64,000 bases of DNA. Origin: Collinsella sp. BG-O-102. Lineage in GTDB: Bacteria; Actinomycetota; Coriobacteriia; Coriobacteriales; Coriobacteriaceae. The translations under genes were made by a program, and so were the position numbers. The notes below the pieces were generated by a model. It had not been told where the DNA came from. It did not search any database and saw only the letters and a program-made list of their open reading frames with translations. The stretch is from NCBI RefSeq assembly GCF_023656745.1, contig NZ_JAMOKO010000007.1, forward strand, positions 1 to 64,000, written 5' to 3'. Shown one piece after another: positions 9,594 through 18,414 of this stretch (its first letter is position 1; the number at the start of each line of letters is the position of its first letter).

Positions 9594-10343
9594 TTACCCG
9601 TCCAGGACGATGCCGCCGTCGCAGTCACCGATCTCGCCGTTCACGAAGCTGGCGAGGTCGGAAGCGAAGAACAGCACCATCTGCGCAGGCTCGCTGGCCT
9701 GGGCGGCGCGGCCCAGAGGAATACCGTTGATGATGCGCTGAGAGTTCTCGTCAGAGAGAATCGAGGTCATATCGGTCAACGTAAGCGACGGGCACACGGC
9801 GTTGCAGCGGACGCCAAACTTGCCGCCTTCCTTGGCGACCGCCTTGGTAAGGCCATTGACACCGGCCTTGGAGCTCGCGTAGGCCGCGGTGCCGAGCAGG
9901 CCGCCGCCGATCTTGCCAGCAACAGAGCTTACGTTGACGATAGTGCCGGCATGGGCCGCCTTAAAGTGCGGGTACACGGCGTTCATCATGGTAAAGGTGC
10001 CGTTGAGGTTGATGTCGATGGTGCGACGCCACTCGGTGTCATCGATCTCGTCGAACTTCTTGGTGCTGATGACGCCAGCGCAGTTGATCAGGATGTTGGT
10101 TTGCGGCAGGTCCGTAAAAATCTGCTCGACGGTCTCGCGCGCCTTGGGCGCATCGGCGACATCGAGCTGATAGAACTTGTTGCCCTCGCCAAGCTCGGCC
10201 ACAGCGGCCTCGCCCTTAGCAGCGTTCCTTGCGATGAGCGCGACATATCCGCCGCCCGCGACGATGCCCTTGGCGATCTCGAGGCCAATGCCCTGAGTGC
10301 CGCCCGTGACAATCGCGGTCTTGCCCGTGAAGTCAAATGCCAT
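9594..10343 (-). CDS. Short-chain dehydrogenase/reductase, possibly KduD-like or gluconate 5-dehydrogenase-like
   Basis: A 249-residue classical SDR. The cofactor-binding TGGTQGIG motif is at residues 13-20. The catalytic set is N114 (INLNG), S139/S140 (NVSSVAG), Y155 and K159 (YASSK). The neighbouring KdgT-type permease suggests a substrate among deoxy-ketouronates or gluconates. Specificity cannot be read from sequence alone. The start is set at the ATG at 10343, with GGGGGATGGAG immediately upstream; about 39 extra codons in front are open but lack a start signal. It is divergent from the MarR gene. Confidence 0.8.
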   Translation of the reverse strand: MAFDFTGKTAIVTGGTQGIGLEIAKGIVAGGGYVALIARNAAKGEAAVAELGEGNKFYQLDVADAPKARETVEQIFTDLPQTNILINCAGVISTKKFDEIDDTEWRRTIDINLNGTFTMMNAVYPHFKAAHAGTIVNVSSVAGKIGGGLLGTAAYASSKAGVNGLTKAVAKEGGKFGVRCNAVCPSLTLTDMTSILSDENSQRIINGIPLGRAAQASEPAQMVLFFASDLASFVNGEIGDCDGGIVLDG

Positions 10344-10555
10344 GACTCCATCCCCCTTTATGTAAGGTGTCTCCTTGCGGGAAGTTGGAGCATCGCACGT
10401 GGCGATTATATGAGTCCCAGTCGTCATGGTGGTGACAACCCCTCGCCTAACCGCGGGCATGATAGTTCTTTGAAACGCTTTAGCAATTGAATGATTTTAA
10501 GTCTTAATGAGCTCTTAATATTGCCTACTGTATGAGGCCCGCGTATGGGGGTATC

Positions 10556-10604
10556 ATCTTCCACCGAAAATAGTTTCTAGTGTTAGGGGTTTTCGGTGGA
10601 AGAT
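10556..10604. promoter_or_regulatory. 15-bp perfect inverted repeat spanning the marR start codon
   Basis: ATCTTCCACCGAAAA (10556-10570) and its exact complement TTTTCGGTGGAAGAT (10590-10604) are separated by 19 bp. The right arm contains the GTG start codon (10596) and the loop contains the AGGGG ribosome binding site. It could be a MarR operator or, in the transcript, a hairpin controlling translation. Confidence 0.65.
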
Positions 10605-11045
10605 ACCGATTTCCATGAGCTTGGGCGTCAGCTCTTTACCGAGTTTGGCAGCATGCACCAGCGCGTTTCGCGCTTTGCCGACCAGGCTCTGGGTGGCGAG
10701 ATGGCCGTCATGCGCGCCCTCATGCGCGCCGGCGGCTCGCTCACGCCGAGCGAACTCGCTGATCGCGCCTGGGTCTCGAGCGCCCGCATCGCCAATATCC
10801 TGCGCGCCCTCGAGGCCAAGGGCTGGGTCGAGCGCGAGCACTCAAAGACCGACCGTCGTCGCGTACACGTCACGGTGACCGACAAAGGATTCCAGGTTAT
10901 CGAAATCAAACGTCGGGAATTCGAGGACCGCACCGCGGCCTTCCTCGAGCAGCTTGGCGAAACAGATACCCAAGAGATGGTGCGCCTTCTTAGACGTGCC
11001 AACGAAATTATCGACCGCAATCAAGAAAGGAGAGATGCCGAGTGA
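10596..11045 (+). CDS. MarR-family transcriptional regulator
   Basis: 149 residues with a winged helix: LTPSELADRAWVSSARIANI is the helix-turn-helix and SKTDRRRVHVTVTDKG the wing. The start is GTG at 10596 with AGGGG six bases upstream. The gene overlaps the following ABC exporter gene by four bases (GTGA), so the two are translationally coupled. MarR proteins beside exporters usually repress them and respond to small hydrophobic ligands. The large inverted repeat over its start (10556-10604) is the obvious candidate operator. Confidence 0.9.
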   Translation: MEDTDFHELGRQLFTEFGSMHQRVSRFADQALGGEMAVMRALMRAGGSLTPSELADRAWVSSARIANILRALEAKGWVEREHSKTDRRRVHVTVTDKGFQVIEIKRREFEDRTAAFLEQLGETDTQEMVRLLRRANEIIDRNQERRDAE

Positions 11046-13408
11046 GGATTCTCAAGCTCTTTAAAAAACATATCCTGGCACTGTTCGCAGCTATCGTACT
11101 TATCGTAATCAGCTGCAACGCCGATCTGGCGCTGCCTACCTATATGAGCGACATCGTCGACGTGGGTGTGCAGCAAGGCGGCATCGCGTCGCCCGTACCC
11201 GACACCATCCGCGCCGAATCGCTCGACGACCTCGAACTCTTTATGAGCGCCAAGGACGCCAAGGCTGTGGAGGCCGTGTTTAGCAAGGCTGACAAAAACG
11301 ACATTCGAACGTACGAGGGCACCGAGGAAGAGCGTGCCGATGGAGGCAAGATTGCCGACATTATGAGCCTGCCCGAGACTGTTGTCCTTTCGCTCAACCA
11401 GGGCATCGACGCCAACTCCATGGGCGACATGATGGGCTCGTCCAGCGAGAAAGACGACAACGCTGCCCAGGCCATGCCCACCCCCGAGCAAATGGCAGCG
11501 ATGACGCCCGAGCAGCTCGCCGAGATACAGCAGAAGGCCGCGGCGGCGCAGAACATGCAAAAGCAGATTGATGCCGACGGCGGTAAGATCACCATGAAGA
11601 GCCTGCGTCTAGGCGTTGAAGGCGGCCTAATCGACCAGGGCAAGCTCGTCGAGGGCGCCAACCAAATGGCGGACAAAATGGGCTCCATGTCGGGCTCCAT
11701 CGTCACGCAGCGCGCCGTGAGCTATGTACAGGACGAGTACAAGGCGCAGGGCATCGACCCCGCCGACGTGCAGAACGCCTACCTGAGCCGCATGGCGACC
11801 ACGATGTTTGGGCTGTGCCTGGTGTCGCTCGTCGCCACTATCCTGACCGGTGCCGTGGCTTCGCGCACCGCCTGCTCCATCGCCCGCGACCTGCGCCGCG
11901 AGACCTTCAACAAGGTTATGCACTTCTCGCCGGCCGAGGTGGGCAAGTTTAGCCAGGCCTCGCTCATCACCCGCTGCACCAACGACATTCAGCAGATCCA
12001 GATGGCCGCAACCCTGTTTATCCGCATGTGCCTGATGGCCCCTGTCATGGGCATCGTCGCCGTCATGCGCGTCCTGGCCAACCATACCGGTCTGGAGTGG
12101 ACCATCGCCGTGGCCATCATCGCGGTCTCGGCCGTCGTCGGCGTGCTTATGGGCCTCACCATGCCCAAGTTCAAAAAGATGCAGAGCTTTGTGGACCGCG
12201 TGAACCTTACCGCCCGCGAGCTGCTCGACGGCCTGATGCCCATCCGCTCGTTCAACCGCGAGGAGCATGAGCTCGAGCGTTTTGACAAGGCTTCGCTCGA
12301 CCTAATGACCACGCAGCTCTACACCAACCGCGCCATGAGCTTTATGATGCCGCTCATGATGCTGGTCATGAATTGCATCACCGTGCTTATCGTCTGGTTT
12401 GGCGCGCAGGGCGTGTCCGACGGCGTGATGCAGGTCGGCAACATGATGGCGTTTATCTCCTACACCATGCAGATCGTCATGGCGTTTATGATCCTCACCA
12501 TGGTTTCGGTCATCCTGCCCCGCGCCGAGGTCGCAGCCGAGCGCGTGGAAGAGGTCATCACCTGCCCCACGAGCATCAACGACCCCTCCTCGCCCAAACT
12601 GCCCGCGACCAGCGCGTCACGCGGTGAACTCACCTTCCGCGACGTGAGCTTCCAGTATCCCGATGCCCGCGCCGATGTCATCAGCGGCGTGAACTTCACC
12701 ACGCATGCCGGTCAGATGCTCGGCATCATTGGCTCCACGGGCTCGGGCAAGTCCACGCTCGTGCAGCTGATTCCGCGCCTGTACGACGTCACAGGCGGCA
12801 GCATTTCGCTCGACGGCATCGACGTGCGTGACATGACCCTTTCCGAGCTACGCCGCCGTATTGGTTATATCCCGCAGCAGGGTCGCCTGTTCTCGGGCAC
12901 CGTCGAGAGCAACCTCAAGTTTGCCGGCAATATGGTGAGTGACGAGGATATGCGCCAGGCGGCACGCGTCGCCCAGGCGGAGGACTTTATCGCCGAGCGC
13001 GAGGGCGGCTACGACTCCCCCATCAGCCAGGGCGGATCCAATGTCTCGGGCGGCCAGCGCCAGCGCCTGGCCATCGCCCGCGCGTTGGCCAAAAAGCCCG
13101 AGGTCGTGGTGTTCGATGACTCGTTTAGCGCCCTCGACTACAAGACCGACGCTCGCCTGCGCGAAGAGCTGGCCAAAAACGTTACTGACGCCGCACTCGT
13201 GGTCGTGGCCCAGCGCATCGCGACCATCATGCACGCCGACCAGATCATCGTGCTCGATGACGGCCACGTGGTGGGCACCGGTACGCACGAGGAGCTGCTG
13301 CACAACTGCCCGGCATACCTGGAGATCGCACAGTCGCAGCTTTCCGCCGAGGAGCTGGGGCTCACCCAAGAAGAAATTGCAGCCGTTATGGAAGGAGGCG
13401 AGCGCTAA
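11042..13408 (+). CDS. ABC exporter half-transporter (TMD-NBD), degenerate catalytic site
   Basis: A 788-residue fusion of a six-helix transmembrane domain and a nucleotide-binding domain. After the first helix there is an unusually long insert (about residues 40-260) that includes a methionine- and glutamine-rich stretch. Walker A is GSTGSGKST (about 563-571), the signature VSGGQRQR, and Walker B VVFDDSFSALD. The catalytic glutamate after Walker B is an aspartate, as in the degenerate half of heterodimeric exporters such as TM287/288. The start is GTG at 11042, overlapping the MarR stop. The partner gene starts within its stop codon (TAATG). Substrate unknown; a drug or lipid is likely. Confidence 0.9.
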   Translation: MRILKLFKKHILALFAAIVLIVISCNADLALPTYMSDIVDVGVQQGGIASPVPDTIRAESLDDLELFMSAKDAKAVEAVFSKADKNDIRTYEGTEEERADGGKIADIMSLPETVVLSLNQGIDANSMGDMMGSSSEKDDNAAQAMPTPEQMAAMTPEQLAEIQQKAAAAQNMQKQIDADGGKITMKSLRLGVEGGLIDQGKLVEGANQMADKMGSMSGSIVTQRAVSYVQDEYKAQGIDPADVQNAYLSRMATTMFGLCLVSLVATILTGAVASRTACSIARDLRRETFNKVMHFSPAEVGKFSQASLITRCTNDIQQIQMAATLFIRMCLMAPVMGIVAVMRVLANHTGLEWTIAVAIIAVSAVVGVLMGLTMPKFKKMQSFVDRVNLTARELLDGLMPIRSFNREEHELERFDKASLDLMTTQLYTNRAMSFMMPLMMLVMNCITVLIVWFGAQGVSDGVMQVGNMMAFISYTMQIVMAFMILTMVSVILPRAEVAAERVEEVITCPTSINDPSSPKLPATSASRGELTFRDVSFQYPDARADVISGVNFTTHAGQMLGIIGSTGSGKSTLVQLIPRLYDVTGGSISLDGIDVRDMTLSELRRRIGYIPQQGRLFSGTVESNLKFAGNMVSDEDMRQAARVAQAEDFIAEREGGYDSPISQGGSNVSGGQRQRLAIARALAKKPEVVVFDDSFSALDYKTDARLREELAKNVTDAALVVVAQRIATIMHADQIIVLDDGHVVGTGTHEELLHNCPAYLEIAQSQLSAEELGLTQEEIAAVMEGGER

Positions 13409-15264
13409 TGGCAGACGAGACCAAGACTCAGATTCCCAAGCCCACCCGCCAGCGCGGTCCCATGGGCCGCATGGGCGGCATGCGTCGCGGCGAAAAGGCC
13501 AAGGACTTTAAGGGCACCATGAGGCAGCTGCTCGGCTATATCGGTCAGCATAAGATTGCCGTGTTTACCGCCGTCGCCTTTGCCGTGTGCTCGGTCATCT
13601 TTAACATTGTGGGGCCCAAGGTGCTCGGCCAGGTTACCACCAAACTGTTCGAGGGCCTGGTTGCCAAGGTAAACGGTACCGGCGACGTTGACTTTGCCTG
13701 GATTGCCAAGACGCTCGGCTTTTTGCTCTGCCTGTATCTGGCAAGCTCTGTCTGCAGCCTCATCCAAGGCTGGCTCATGACCGGCGTCACGCAAAAGATT
13801 TGTTACCGTATGCGCAAGGAGATCGCCGCCAAGATTGCCGTCGTGCCGATGAGCTACTTCAACGGCCACAGCAAGGGCGACGTGCTCAGCCGCATCACCA
13901 ACGACGTCGATACGCTGGGCCAGTCGCTCAACCAGAGCGTGACGCAGCTCATCACCTCGGTGACGCAGATTATCGGCGTGCTCGTCATGATGCTTTCGAT
14001 CAGCCTGCCGCTTACCGGCGTCACCGTGCTCACGCTGCCGGCCGCCGCGATTATCTTGACCGTAATGATTCACTTCTCGCAGCCGTACTTCCGCGAGCAA
14101 CAGCAGGTTCTGGGCGCCGTCAACGGCATTATCGAGGAGGACTTTGCCGGCCAGAACGTCATTCAGGTGTTCGACCGCGCCGAGGCCTCAATCGAAGAGT
14201 TCGACCGTCAAAACGACCGTCTCTTTATTAGTGGCTGGCGCTCGCAGTTCCTGTCGGGCCTGATGATGCCGCTTATGAGCCTGGTGGGCAACATGGGCTA
14301 CGTGGGCGTCGTCGTGGTGGGCGCACAGCTCGCGCTGACCGGCAATGCCACGCCCGGCGACATCCAGAGCTTTATCCAGTACGTTCGCAACTTTACGCAA
14401 CCCGTGCAGCAGCTGGGCAACGTGAGCAACACGATGCAGTCGATGGCCGCTGCCACCGAGCGCGTCTTTGAGTTCCTGGCCGCGCCCGAGGAGGAGCAGA
14501 AGGCCGACGCGCAGATTCCCGAGAAGCGCCCCGGTCACGTGGAGTTCGACCACGTCAAGTTTGGCTACACGCCCGACAAGACCATCATCCACGACTTTAG
14601 CTGCGAGGCGCAGCCCGGCCAGACCATCGCCATCGTCGGTCCCACCGGCGCCGGCAAGACCACGCTCATCAAGCTGCTGCAGCGCTTCTACGATGTGGAC
14701 GACGGTTCGCTGCGTGTCGAGGGCGTCGACGTGCGCGACTGGGACCGCGCGGCGCTGCGCGGCGAGTTTGCCATGGTGCTGCAGGATACCTGGCTGTTTA
14801 ACGGCACCATCCGCGAAAACATCCGCTACGGACGCCCCGATGCGAGCGATGCCGAGGTCGAAGCCGCTGCACGTGCCGCACGCTGCGACCACTTTATCCA
14901 TACGCTCGCCGGCGGCTACGACTTTATGATCAACGAGGAGGGCACTAACCTGTCGCAGGGTCAGCGCCAGCTCGTGACCATCGCCCGTGCCATTTTGGCC
15001 GACCGCCCGGCGCTGATTCTGGACGAGGCGACCTCCAACGTCGATACCCGTACCGAGGAGCTTATTCAGCGTGCCATGGATGCGCTGATGCAGGGCCGTA
15101 CCAGCTTTGTTATCGCGCACCGCCTGTCCACGATCCGCAACGCCGACGTGATCTTGGTAATTCGCGACGGCGACATCGTCGAGAAGGGCACGCACGACGA
15201 GTTGCTCGCCCAGGGCGGCTTCTACGCCGACCTGTACAACTCGCAGTTCGACGAAGCGGCGTAA
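13408..15264 (+). CDS. ABC exporter half-transporter (TMD-NBD), catalytic partner
   Basis: 618 residues: a cytoplasmic N-terminal tail, six transmembrane helices, then a nucleotide-binding domain. Walker A is GPTGAGKTT (about 411-419), the signature is LSQGQRQL, and Walker B LILDEATSNVD (about 534) has the normal catalytic glutamate. Its ATG overlaps the stop of the preceding gene by one base, so the two proteins should be made in equal amounts and form a heterodimer. A strong terminator follows at 15298-15336. Confidence 0.92.
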   Translation: MADETKTQIPKPTRQRGPMGRMGGMRRGEKAKDFKGTMRQLLGYIGQHKIAVFTAVAFAVCSVIFNIVGPKVLGQVTTKLFEGLVAKVNGTGDVDFAWIAKTLGFLLCLYLASSVCSLIQGWLMTGVTQKICYRMRKEIAAKIAVVPMSYFNGHSKGDVLSRITNDVDTLGQSLNQSVTQLITSVTQIIGVLVMMLSISLPLTGVTVLTLPAAAIILTVMIHFSQPYFREQQQVLGAVNGIIEEDFAGQNVIQVFDRAEASIEEFDRQNDRLFISGWRSQFLSGLMMPLMSLVGNMGYVGVVVVGAQLALTGNATPGDIQSFIQYVRNFTQPVQQLGNVSNTMQSMAAATERVFEFLAAPEEEQKADAQIPEKRPGHVEFDHVKFGYTPDKTIIHDFSCEAQPGQTIAIVGPTGAGKTTLIKLLQRFYDVDDGSLRVEGVDVRDWDRAALRGEFAMVLQDTWLFNGTIRENIRYGRPDASDAEVEAAARAARCDHFIHTLAGGYDFMINEEGTNLSQGQRQLVTIARAILADRPALILDEATSNVDTRTEELIQRAMDALMQGRTSFVIAHRLSTIRNADVILVIRDGDIVEKGTHDELLAQGGFYADLYNSQFDEAA

Positions 15265-15297
15265 ATTCTGCCGCAGGGAACGAATAACGCCCGAGAA

Positions 15298-15336
15298 CGG
15301 GGGCGCAGGACAACCTGCGCCCCCGTTTTTGTTCTG
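15298..15336 (+). terminator. Rho-independent terminator of the exporter operon
   Basis: GGGGGCGCAGG pairs with CCTGCGCCCCC around a four-base loop, followed by GTTTTTGTT. It lies about 35 bases after the stop of the second exporter gene. Confidence 0.9.
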
Positions 15337-15385
15337 CGGCCCTTGAGCCGCCTCCCCTGGGACCTGATTGACAGCCCCTTCGAGG

Positions 15386-15623
15386 CCCCGTGGGCAAAAA
15401 AGGGCAAATATGAGTACTGTTACTTTTTTAGTATCAGCCAAAACAGCCTCAAACGACCTCCTTGCGGCCTCTATACGCCTTCAAATTAATCAAAACGCCC
15501 GTTAGCGGGCTTCTGCGTGCCAACGTTAATGAACATATTTTTCACTTTGTCTATTATCTTGCTAGACCGATATGATACTAAGATAACAACCGTACTCATA
15601 TTTGGCATTTTTTGCCCGCGGGG
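15386..15623. repeat. MITE-like element with imperfect terminal inverted repeats of about 50 bp
   Basis: The left end (15386-15440) reads CCCCGTGGGCAAAAAAGGGC then AAATATGAGTAC. The right end (15571-15623), when reversed, reads CCCCGCGGGCAAAAAATGCC then AAATATGAGTAC. The two arms agree at most positions over about 50 bases. The AT-rich interior of about 130 bp contains no gene. Confidence 0.6.
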
Positions 15624-15696
15624 TGTTTCCTGGGGAACCGGCAACAGCCTTAGGGTCGCGCGCGGTGCCACTCCCTCCCGACATCCGCCGACGTTT

Positions 15697-15747
15697 ACCC
15701 AGATAAAACCTGCCAAAATAAACCTGTCCCTTTTTGGCAGGTTTCGG
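15697..15747. repeat. Dispersed repeat, inverted copy at 21191-21241
   Basis: The segment with CCAGATAAAACCTGCCAAAA and AAACCTGTCCCTTTTTGGCA occurs again in inverted orientation at 21191-21241 with few differences. Inside it, CTGCCAAAA and TTTTTGGCAG can form a hairpin. Confidence 0.65.
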
Positions 15748-15759
15748 GGTAACAAGGGC

Positions 15760-15788
15760 TTGCACTTTAGCGTGCGACAGCGGATAAT
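15760..15788 (+). promoter_or_regulatory. Promoter of the DAHP synthase gene
   Basis: TTGCAC (15760-15765) and GATAAT (15783-15788) are separated by 17 bp and lie 54 bp before the start codon. This is a good sigma-70-type match. Confidence 0.6.
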
Positions 15789-15842
15789 GCCGAACACTCA
15801 ACAGTACGCTTATTGCTCTTTCTATAGATTGAGGAGGCCCCT

Positions 15843-16874
15843 ATGGCCATGGAATTCAAACGCAGGCTGCCGATCCCCATGGAGATCCGCGAGGAAATGC
15901 CGCTTTCAGCCGAGCTTACCGCCAAAAAGCAGGCATTTGACGCCGAGGTCGCCAAAGTCTTTACCGGCGAGGACGCACGCAAGGTGCTCATCATCGGCCC
16001 GTGCTCTGCCGACCGCGAGGACTCGGTACTTGAGTACATGAATCGTCTGGCCAAGACCGCCGAGGAGGTCAAGGACAAGCTCATCATCATTCCGCGCGTC
16101 TATACCAATAAGCCGCGTACCAAGGGCACCGGCTACAAGGGACTGCTGCACAACCCCAACCCCGAGGCTCCCGACGACCTACTCGAGGGCGTCAAGGCCA
16201 TCCGCCATATGCACCTGCGCGTTATTGAGGAAACGGGCTTCTTCACCGCCGACGAGATGCTCTATCCGTCAAACTACCAGTACCTCGTTGACCTGCTGAG
16301 CTATGTTGCCGTGGGCGCGCGCTCGGTCGAGAACCAAGAGCATCGCCTAGTGTCGAGCGGCATTTCGGTACCCGTCGGCATGAAGAATCCCACTGCCGGC
16401 TCTACCACCGTTATGCTCAACTCCATTTACGCCGCGCAGGCGCACCAGAGCTTCATCTTCCGCAACTGGGAGGTCGAGTGCGACGGCAACCCGCTTGCGC
16501 ACGCTGTCATGCGCGGCTACATCGGCCTCGACGGTCGCACCTACCCCAATTACCACTACGAGCACCTGGAGCGCCTGGCCGAGCGCTATACCGAGCACGC
16601 CGGCTATGCCAATCCGGCAGCGGTCATCGACTGCAACCACGACAACTCGGGCAAGCGTCCGCTGGAGCAGTATCGCATTTGCAAGGAGGTGCTCGACAGC
16701 TGCCGCCGCAACGAGTCAATCTCCAAGCTGGTCAAGGGCTTTATGATCGAGTCCTACCTGGAGGATGGCAACCAGCCGGTCGACGGCGGCGTCTTTGGTA
16801 AGTCGATCACCGACCCGTGCCTGGGCTGGGAAAAGACCGACTACCTCATCCACGAGATCGCGGAACGTATTTAG
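15843..16874 (+). CDS. aroF: 3-deoxy-7-phosphoheptulonate synthase, class I
   Basis: A 343-residue DAHP synthase of the AroF/AroG/AroH type. It joins phosphoenolpyruvate and erythrose-4-phosphate in the first step of aromatic amino acid synthesis. Visible signatures are IIGPCSADRED near residue 50 (metal and PEP site), PRTKGTGYKGLLHNP, VGARSVENQEHR, and the late DCNHDNSGKRPLEQ. The start at 15843 has GAGGAGG six bases upstream; the second ATG two codons later is less well placed. It is monocistronic, with its own promoter. The structured element at 16875 begins at the base after the stop codon. Which of the paralogous names applies is not decidable, so the symbol is generic. Confidence 0.93.
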   Translation: MAMEFKRRLPIPMEIREEMPLSAELTAKKQAFDAEVAKVFTGEDARKVLIIGPCSADREDSVLEYMNRLAKTAEEVKDKLIIIPRVYTNKPRTKGTGYKGLLHNPNPEAPDDLLEGVKAIRHMHLRVIEETGFFTADEMLYPSNYQYLVDLLSYVAVGARSVENQEHRLVSSGISVPVGMKNPTAGSTTVMLNSIYAAQAHQSFIFRNWEVECDGNPLAHAVMRGYIGLDGRTYPNYHYEHLERLAERYTEHAGYANPAAVIDCNHDNSGKRPLEQYRICKEVLDSCRRNESISKLVKGFMIESYLEDGNQPVDGGVFGKSITDPCLGWEKTDYLIHEIAERI

Positions 16875-17050
16875 TTACGCGGTTTTACCAAACCGCGTAA
16901 CGACTCGACGCTGCAAACCCGCCAGAACGGCAATCTGCCTTTCAGCTTCGACGGCATTGACCAAAAGGTCAATGCCGCCTCGCTTCAAGGCACCTTGCTC
17001 GCTCTGGCGGGTTTTCGCTGACGTTTTTCGACCTGCATCGTTGCCAGGGT
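16875..17050 (+). ncRNA. Structured 3'-UTR element, copy 1
   Basis: It starts with the hairpin ACGCGGTTTT/AAACCGCGT (16875-16900), directly after the stop codon. A long stem follows: AACCCGCCAGA (16916-16926) with TCTGGCGGGTT (17003-17013), enclosing the hairpin GGCATTGACCAAAAGGTCAA (from 16953). A second copy lies on the minus strand at 34053-34226. The long stem has different bases there but still pairs, which supports a conserved RNA structure. It resembles no family I can name with confidence. The rest of the gap to 17208 shows nothing clear apart from a small GCGTAC/GTACGC hairpin near 17150. Confidence 0.7.
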
Positions 17051-17208
17051 TGGCACCAATGACTAATGCGGTAACAAGCTACGTCAGTCCGCTTGACCGG
17101 CTGGGTTTCTGAGGTGCGGCAGATTCCCGTGAAAGAGGTGCGCCGCGTACTTTGGGTACGCAAGCGACGAATGAACGGGAAGGTGCCGTGCCTCGGGAAG
17201 ACAGACAG

Positions 17209-18414
17209 TTACGCCGAGGGTTCCTGCTGAGTAATGCAGTGGATATTTCCGCCACCGAAGACGACCTGCTCGGACTGAACGCCGACGCACTTGTAGACGC
17301 CCTCGCCCCAGACCTCGTCGTAGATCTTCTGGAGCGTGTCAACGGCAAGCTGATCGTTCTCGTCGCCGTACTGCGGGACGATAACGCCGTGGTTGGTGAC
17401 CAGGTAGTTCATGTAGGAGGCGATCAGCGGCTCGTCGGCGACGCGCGGCTCGGCGTTCTCGTCGGCGTCGATGGTGTCGCAGGAAGCCTGGTCCATGAAC
17501 AGCGGGTTCACGGGCATGCAGAGCTTGTAGACCTTCATCTTGCGGCCTTTGGCGTCAACGGCGTTGGAGAGGGTCTCGTAGATGGCGTGGCACTGCTCGT
17601 AGAACGGATACTCGGGATCGTCAGTCCAGATGCAGGCCATGACGCCCGGAGCGATGAACGTGGCGACGTCATCGATGTGACCGTTGGTCTCCTCGGGGTC
17701 GATGCCCTCCTTGACCCAGATGACCTTCTCGACACCCAAATAATCCTTGAGGTGTTCGTCCATATAGGCGCGAAGTTCCTCGCTCCAGGGCTCGAACTTC
17801 CTCTTGAACTTGGGCCAGATGGACTCGGGATCCTCTTCCTCCTCCAGAACCGCAGAGCAGGTGCGGCCCGGGGAAAGCAGGCACTGGTCGGTCACGACCA
17901 CGGTACCTTCGCCGTCGACGGTGATGGAACCGCCCTCGAGGATCATGTCATCGGGACGGTAGCGACGGCAACCAGAAAGCTCGGCAATCTTAAGGGCGAC
18001 CTGCTCGTCCTTGTCCCACGGGAAGTACAGGCCGTCGACAAGACCGCCATAAGCGTTGAAGTGCCAGTGGTTGGCGCGCTTCTCGCCCTTGCCGTTGATA
18101 ACAAACGTGGCAGCGGTGTCGCGGAACCAAGCGTCGTCGCTGGTCATCTCGATAACGGTGACGTTCTCGTCTTCATCAAAGACGGCCTTGCAGTTAGCGT
18201 AGTCGGCCTGGTTGGCGCATATGGTAACCGGGGTGAACTCGGCAATGGCGCGGGCGATGGCGGCATACTGCTTCTGAGCCGGCTTGGCACCATGGGCCCA
18301 GGTATCGGTGCGATGGGGCCAGCCCATCCACACGCGATCCTGCGGAGCGAACTCAGCAGGCATAAAGTAGCCGTCGGCCTTAGGGGTGGACTCGGACTCG
18401 GTGATCGTACGCAT
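17209..18414 (-). CDS. aguA: Agmatine deiminase
   Basis: 401 residues of the PPADF/agmatine deiminase family, which converts agmatine to N-carbamoylputrescine and ammonia. The catalytic residues are visible: the cysteine in GGGNIHCITQQ (C393), H246 in ETNGHIDD, D95 with R98 in SDDAWFRDT, and the acidic residue in ILEGGSI (E160). The start is set at the ATG at 18414, preceded by GGAGGAAATCTT; 55 further codons upstream are open but carry no start signal. It lies downstream of the agmatine/putrescine-type antiporter on the same strand. The putrescine carbamoyltransferase and carbamate kinase that usually complete the pathway are absent from the window. Confidence 0.93.
   Translation of the reverse strand: MRTITESESTPKADGYFMPAEFAPQDRVWMGWPHRTDTWAHGAKPAQKQYAAIARAIAEFTPVTICANQADYANCKAVFDEDENVTVIEMTSDDAWFRDTAATFVINGKGEKRANHWHFNAYGGLVDGLYFPWDKDEQVALKIAELSGCRRYRPDDMILEGGSITVDGEGTVVVTDQCLLSPGRTCSAVLEEEEDPESIWPKFKRKFEPWSEELRAYMDEHLKDYLGVEKVIWVKEGIDPEETNGHIDDVATFIAPGVMACIWTDDPEYPFYEQCHAIYETLSNAVDAKGRKMKVYKLCMPVNPLFMDQASCDTIDADENAEPRVADEPLIASYMNYLVTNHGVIVPQYGDENDQLAVDTLQKIYDEVWGEGVYKCVGVQSEQVVFGGGNIHCITQQEPSA

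Noticed and set aside
13800-15441. Additional open frames inside and opposite the ABC exporter genes
   Set aside because: They lack start signals and domains and overlap fully with well-supported coding sequence.
15517-16041. A plus-strand frame running through the MITE-like element into the DAHP synthase gene
   Set aside because: It crosses repeats and the aro promoter and then overlaps the gene in another frame. Composition is not protein-like.
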